A DNA stretch of 6,330 nucleotides from CAYLXC01 sp964387865 (GTDB taxonomy: Bacteria > Patescibacteriota > Microgenomatia > Daviesbacterales > UBA10151). The notes beneath the pieces were generated by a model. It was not told the origin of the DNA and ran no database searches. It saw nothing but the letters and a program-made list of their open reading frames with translations. Position numbers and translations under genes: made by a program. Shown in pieces: positions 4,990 to 6,330 of this stretch; the first letter of the stretch is position 1; each line of letters opens with the position of its first letter. Location: assembly GCA_964387865.1 (NCBI GenBank), contig CAYLXC010000034.1:1-6330 (forward strand), in the 5' to 3' direction.

Positions 4990-6273
4990 ATGCTGTTAAC
5001 TAAAATAGAAAATTTACTCCTTTTTTTAACTGTCCTCTTTTTACCCACCCAATTAGGTCGGCATTTTTGGCCTGAGTTTAGTTTTGTATATTCCCTGCCT
5101 ATAGATTACCTTTCCCCTACTTTATATTTTTGGGATATTTTGGTTTTCCTACTTTGTGTAGCCTTTGTTTTACAGGGTAAACACATAAACAGATTAGCTC
5201 TGAATTTGCTCTTTTTTTTCCTTTTAGCCCAAAGTTTATCCCTTCTTTTTAAACCAATAAATTTGGGTGCAGGGTTAGTAAGGCTCGAACAATATTTGGT
5301 ATCCGGACTTTTTGGGATTTACGTAGCAAGTGTAAAGTGGAAAGCACTAAATACAATGGTATTTTGGCCATTAGCCTTATCAATTTTAGGTGAGTCGGTT
5401 TTGGCTATTTTACAATTTTTCAAAGGAGGAACCTTAGGATTTTGGATTTTGGGAGAGAGAACCTTTAGTATTTCAACACCTGCAATTGCCAAGTTTGATT
5501 TTCAAGGTATTCAATTTTTAAGACCATACGCAACTTTCCCGCATCCTAATGTTTTAGCAGGATTTTTAGTGATCGGCACATGCGTATCATGGATTATGTA
5601 TCCCGCCAGGGGCGAGGCTCGCCAAAGGCGGCATGGGTCAAGGTGGAAGAGAACGCTTTTTGCCTTAACCATGTTACTTTCTTCCCTAGCCACTTTTCTA
5701 ACTGTTTCTCGGGTGGCAATTTTAGCAGGAGTGGTTGTTTCTATGATCCTTTTAAAAGGAAAATGGAAAATGATTTTGCTTGGAGTGATTCTACTTTTGT
5801 CCCCCGTTCTTTTTACTAGATTTTCAGCTGTTTTCAATTTTGACAATTTAACAATTCTTAGAAGAGAAGAGTTATCAGAAGTTGCATTAAGGATGTTTGT
5901 TTCCTCTCCAATATTTGGTGCCGGATTAAATAATTTTATACCTGAAGCGTCTGATAAGCTCTTGGTTGGGCCAAGCCGTTTTTTACAACCTGTACATAAT
6001 ATATTTCTTTTAAGCTTGGCTGAAACAGGTGTGTTGGGAGTATTGGGGTTGTTGGGCTTAATTGGTTATCCCATATGGAAAATTTATAGACTATCCCCTA
6101 AACCCTATCCCCTAAACCCTATACTACTAATTTGGGGAACTGTTATTTTTCTGGGACTTTTTGATCACTATTTTTTAACATTGCCTCAAGGGTATAGGAT
6201 GTTATTTTTACTGTGGGGGTTGTCAATTTCCATGTTAAAATTTAAGAGTGAAAATAATAATAAGAATTCTTAA
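4990..6273 (+). CDS. O-antigen ligase / Wzy-type polymerase-like membrane protein
   Basis: This polytopic membrane protein of 427 residues probably acts at the outer face of the cytoplasmic membrane, ligating or polymerising lipid-linked surface oligosaccharides; the exact substrate cannot be read from sequence. It has around ten hydrophobic segments. Wzy_C/O-antigen-ligase hallmarks are RPYATFPHPNVLAGF (178-192), TVSR (238-241), SPIFGAGLNNF (306-316) and PVHNIFLLSLAETG (334-347), in the usual order. The final helices contain FDHYFLTLPQGYRM (391-404). Start ATG 4990 gives a hydrophobic N-terminus but has only a poor ribosome binding site. Oddities: a very basic loop (205-221) is encoded by a GC-rich palindrome, and a loop at 368-378 by a 14-bp tandem repeat. 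Its 3' end overlaps the next reading frame. Confidence 0.85.
   Translation: MLLTKIENLLLFLTVLFLPTQLGRHFWPEFSFVYSLPIDYLSPTLYFWDILVFLLCVAFVLQGKHINRLALNLLFFFLLAQSLSLLFKPINLGAGLVRLEQYLVSGLFGIYVASVKWKALNTMVFWPLALSILGESVLAILQFFKGGTLGFWILGERTFSISTPAIAKFDFQGIQFLRPYATFPHPNVLAGFLVIGTCVSWIMYPARGEARQRRHGSRWKRTLFALTMLLSSLATFLTVSRVAILAGVVVSMILLKGKWKMILLGVILLLSPVLFTRFSAVFNFDNLTILRREELSEVALRMFVSSPIFGAGLNNFIPEASDKLLVGPSRFLQPVHNIFLLSLAETGVLGVLGLLGLIGYPIWKIYRLSPKPYPLNPILLIWGTVIFLGLFDHYFLTLPQGYRMLFLLWGLSISMLKFKSENNNKNS
5602..5637. repeat. GC-rich nested palindrome inside the ligase-like gene
   Basis: This 36-bp segment is 78% GC (28 of 36) inside a strongly AT-rich gene. CCGCC (5603-5607) pairs with GGCGG (5627-5631), and GGCGAG (5611-5616) pairs with CTCGCC (5618-5623); both stems share one centre at 5617, separated by symmetric 3-nt internal mismatches. 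It is in frame and encodes PARGEARQRRHG, residues 205-216, in a hydrophilic loop between membrane helices. It looks like an inserted palindromic repeat, but no second copy is in the window. Confidence 0.55.
6091..6122. repeat. 14-bp tandem repeat (CCCTA-rich) inside the ligase-like gene
   Basis: CTATCCCCTAAACC occurs twice in perfect tandem (6091-6104 and 6105-6118), followed by CTAT of a third unit. The unit length is not a multiple of three, so each copy is read in a different frame; together they encode LSPKPYPLNPI, a proline-rich loop at residues 368-378. The motif resembles the CTATACCCTA repeat, also with a 14-bp period, between rpmH and rnpA. Confidence 0.7.
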
Positions 6274-6330
6274 GCAAACCTCGTGGCAAATTTTGGGGAA
6301 GGTTGTTACTTCCCTATCTACTTTTGTAAT
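6248..6330 (+). CDS. Partial membrane protein, possibly a Wzx/MATE-like polysaccharide flippase (N-terminus only)
   Basis: A reading frame starting at GTG 6248 stays open to the window edge (27 complete codons). It begins MKIIIRILKQTSWQILGKVV and continues TSLSTFV. The pattern of a short basic start, an NTSW-like motif (here QTSW), then a GKVVTSLSTF amphipathic or hydrophobic stretch resembles the first helix of polysaccharide flippases, which often sit beside O-antigen ligase genes. It overlaps the ligase-like gene by 26 nt in another frame. The start codon is uncertain because there is no clear Shine-Dalgarno, and 27 codons is little evidence; the call rests on pattern and neighbour. Confidence 0.5.
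   Translation, partial: MKIIIRILKQTSWQILGKVVTSLSTFV

Noticed and set aside
5511..5846. 111-codon minus-strand frame inside the ligase-like gene
   Set aside because: Antisense to a gene with ordered ligase motifs; no family resemblance.
6091..6122. Telomere-like CCCTAAACCC repeat, considered as a chromosome-end or eukaryotic contamination signal
   Set aside because: Just over two 14-bp units lie inside an intact bacterial coding frame, too short and in the wrong context for a telomere.
6295..6315. Hairpin GGGAAG / CTTCCC with a 7-nt loop, considered as a terminator after the ligase-like gene
   Set aside because: No T-run follows the stem, and the segment lies inside the apparent start of the next reading frame.
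1..6330. CRISPR array, tRNA or rRNA genes, transposase or integrase
   Set aside because: No regularly spaced direct repeats with spacers, no tRNA-like cloverleaf or rRNA signature noticed by eye, and no transposase or integrase motifs in the recognised frames.

Overview
The window looks like the replication-origin neighbourhood of a small-genomed, low-GC bacterium. Gene order is dnaN and dnaA on the minus strand, then rpmH, rnpA, yidD, yidC and a jag/khpB-type gene divergently on the plus strand. This is the classical conserved oriC arrangement. The compact spacing, a short YidC without a lipoprotein signal, a KhpB without the Jag-N domain, and repeat elements inside coding regions suggest a Candidate Phyla Radiation (Patescibacteria) genome, perhaps Microgenomates. 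That placement is an inference from overall character, not a proof. TGA acts as a normal stop (yidD and jag end in it at the expected family lengths), which argues against the code-25 lineages Gracilibacteria and Absconditabacteria.

Layout. Positions 68-1192 (minus) hold dnaN. Positions 1193-1383 are a non-coding spacer with several same-direction DnaA-box-like 9-mers, a 16-bp direct repeat, a TAG-trinucleotide stretch and an AT-rich block; this is the best oriC candidate. Positions 1384-2700 (minus) hold dnaA. The divergent spacer 2701-2810 carries a perfect DnaA box, a near-perfect one and weak promoter candidates. rpmH (2811-2948) is a 45-codon gene, followed by a hairpin-rich gap and rnpA (2989-3324), yidD (3362-3568), yidC (3565-4404, overlapping yidD by 4 nt) and jag/khpB (4409-4930, GTG start). 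A periodic quasi-palindrome covers the jag 3' end and the gap after it. Next come an O-antigen ligase/polymerase-like membrane protein (4990-6273) and, overlapping its end, the apparent start of a flippase-like gene that runs off the window (6248-6330).

How the parts work together. DnaA binds the boxes and opens the origin, and DnaN is the sliding clamp loaded there. RpmH is a ribosomal protein and RnpA the protein subunit of RNase P. YidD and YidC assist membrane-protein insertion, and KhpB is an RNA-binding KH/R3H protein. The last two genes suggest that a surface-glycan module is attached directly to this housekeeping operon.

I found no undescribed defence or mobile system. The most interesting signal is that short repeat-like sequences have been accommodated inside protein-coding genes: a TTCGACTC-type GC-rich element in a dnaN loop, a 78% GC nested palindrome and a 14-bp tandem repeat in the ligase, and a periodic CAG/CTG quasi-palindrome forming the Jag tail. 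The origin also has unusual, duplicated DnaA-box variants ending in C.
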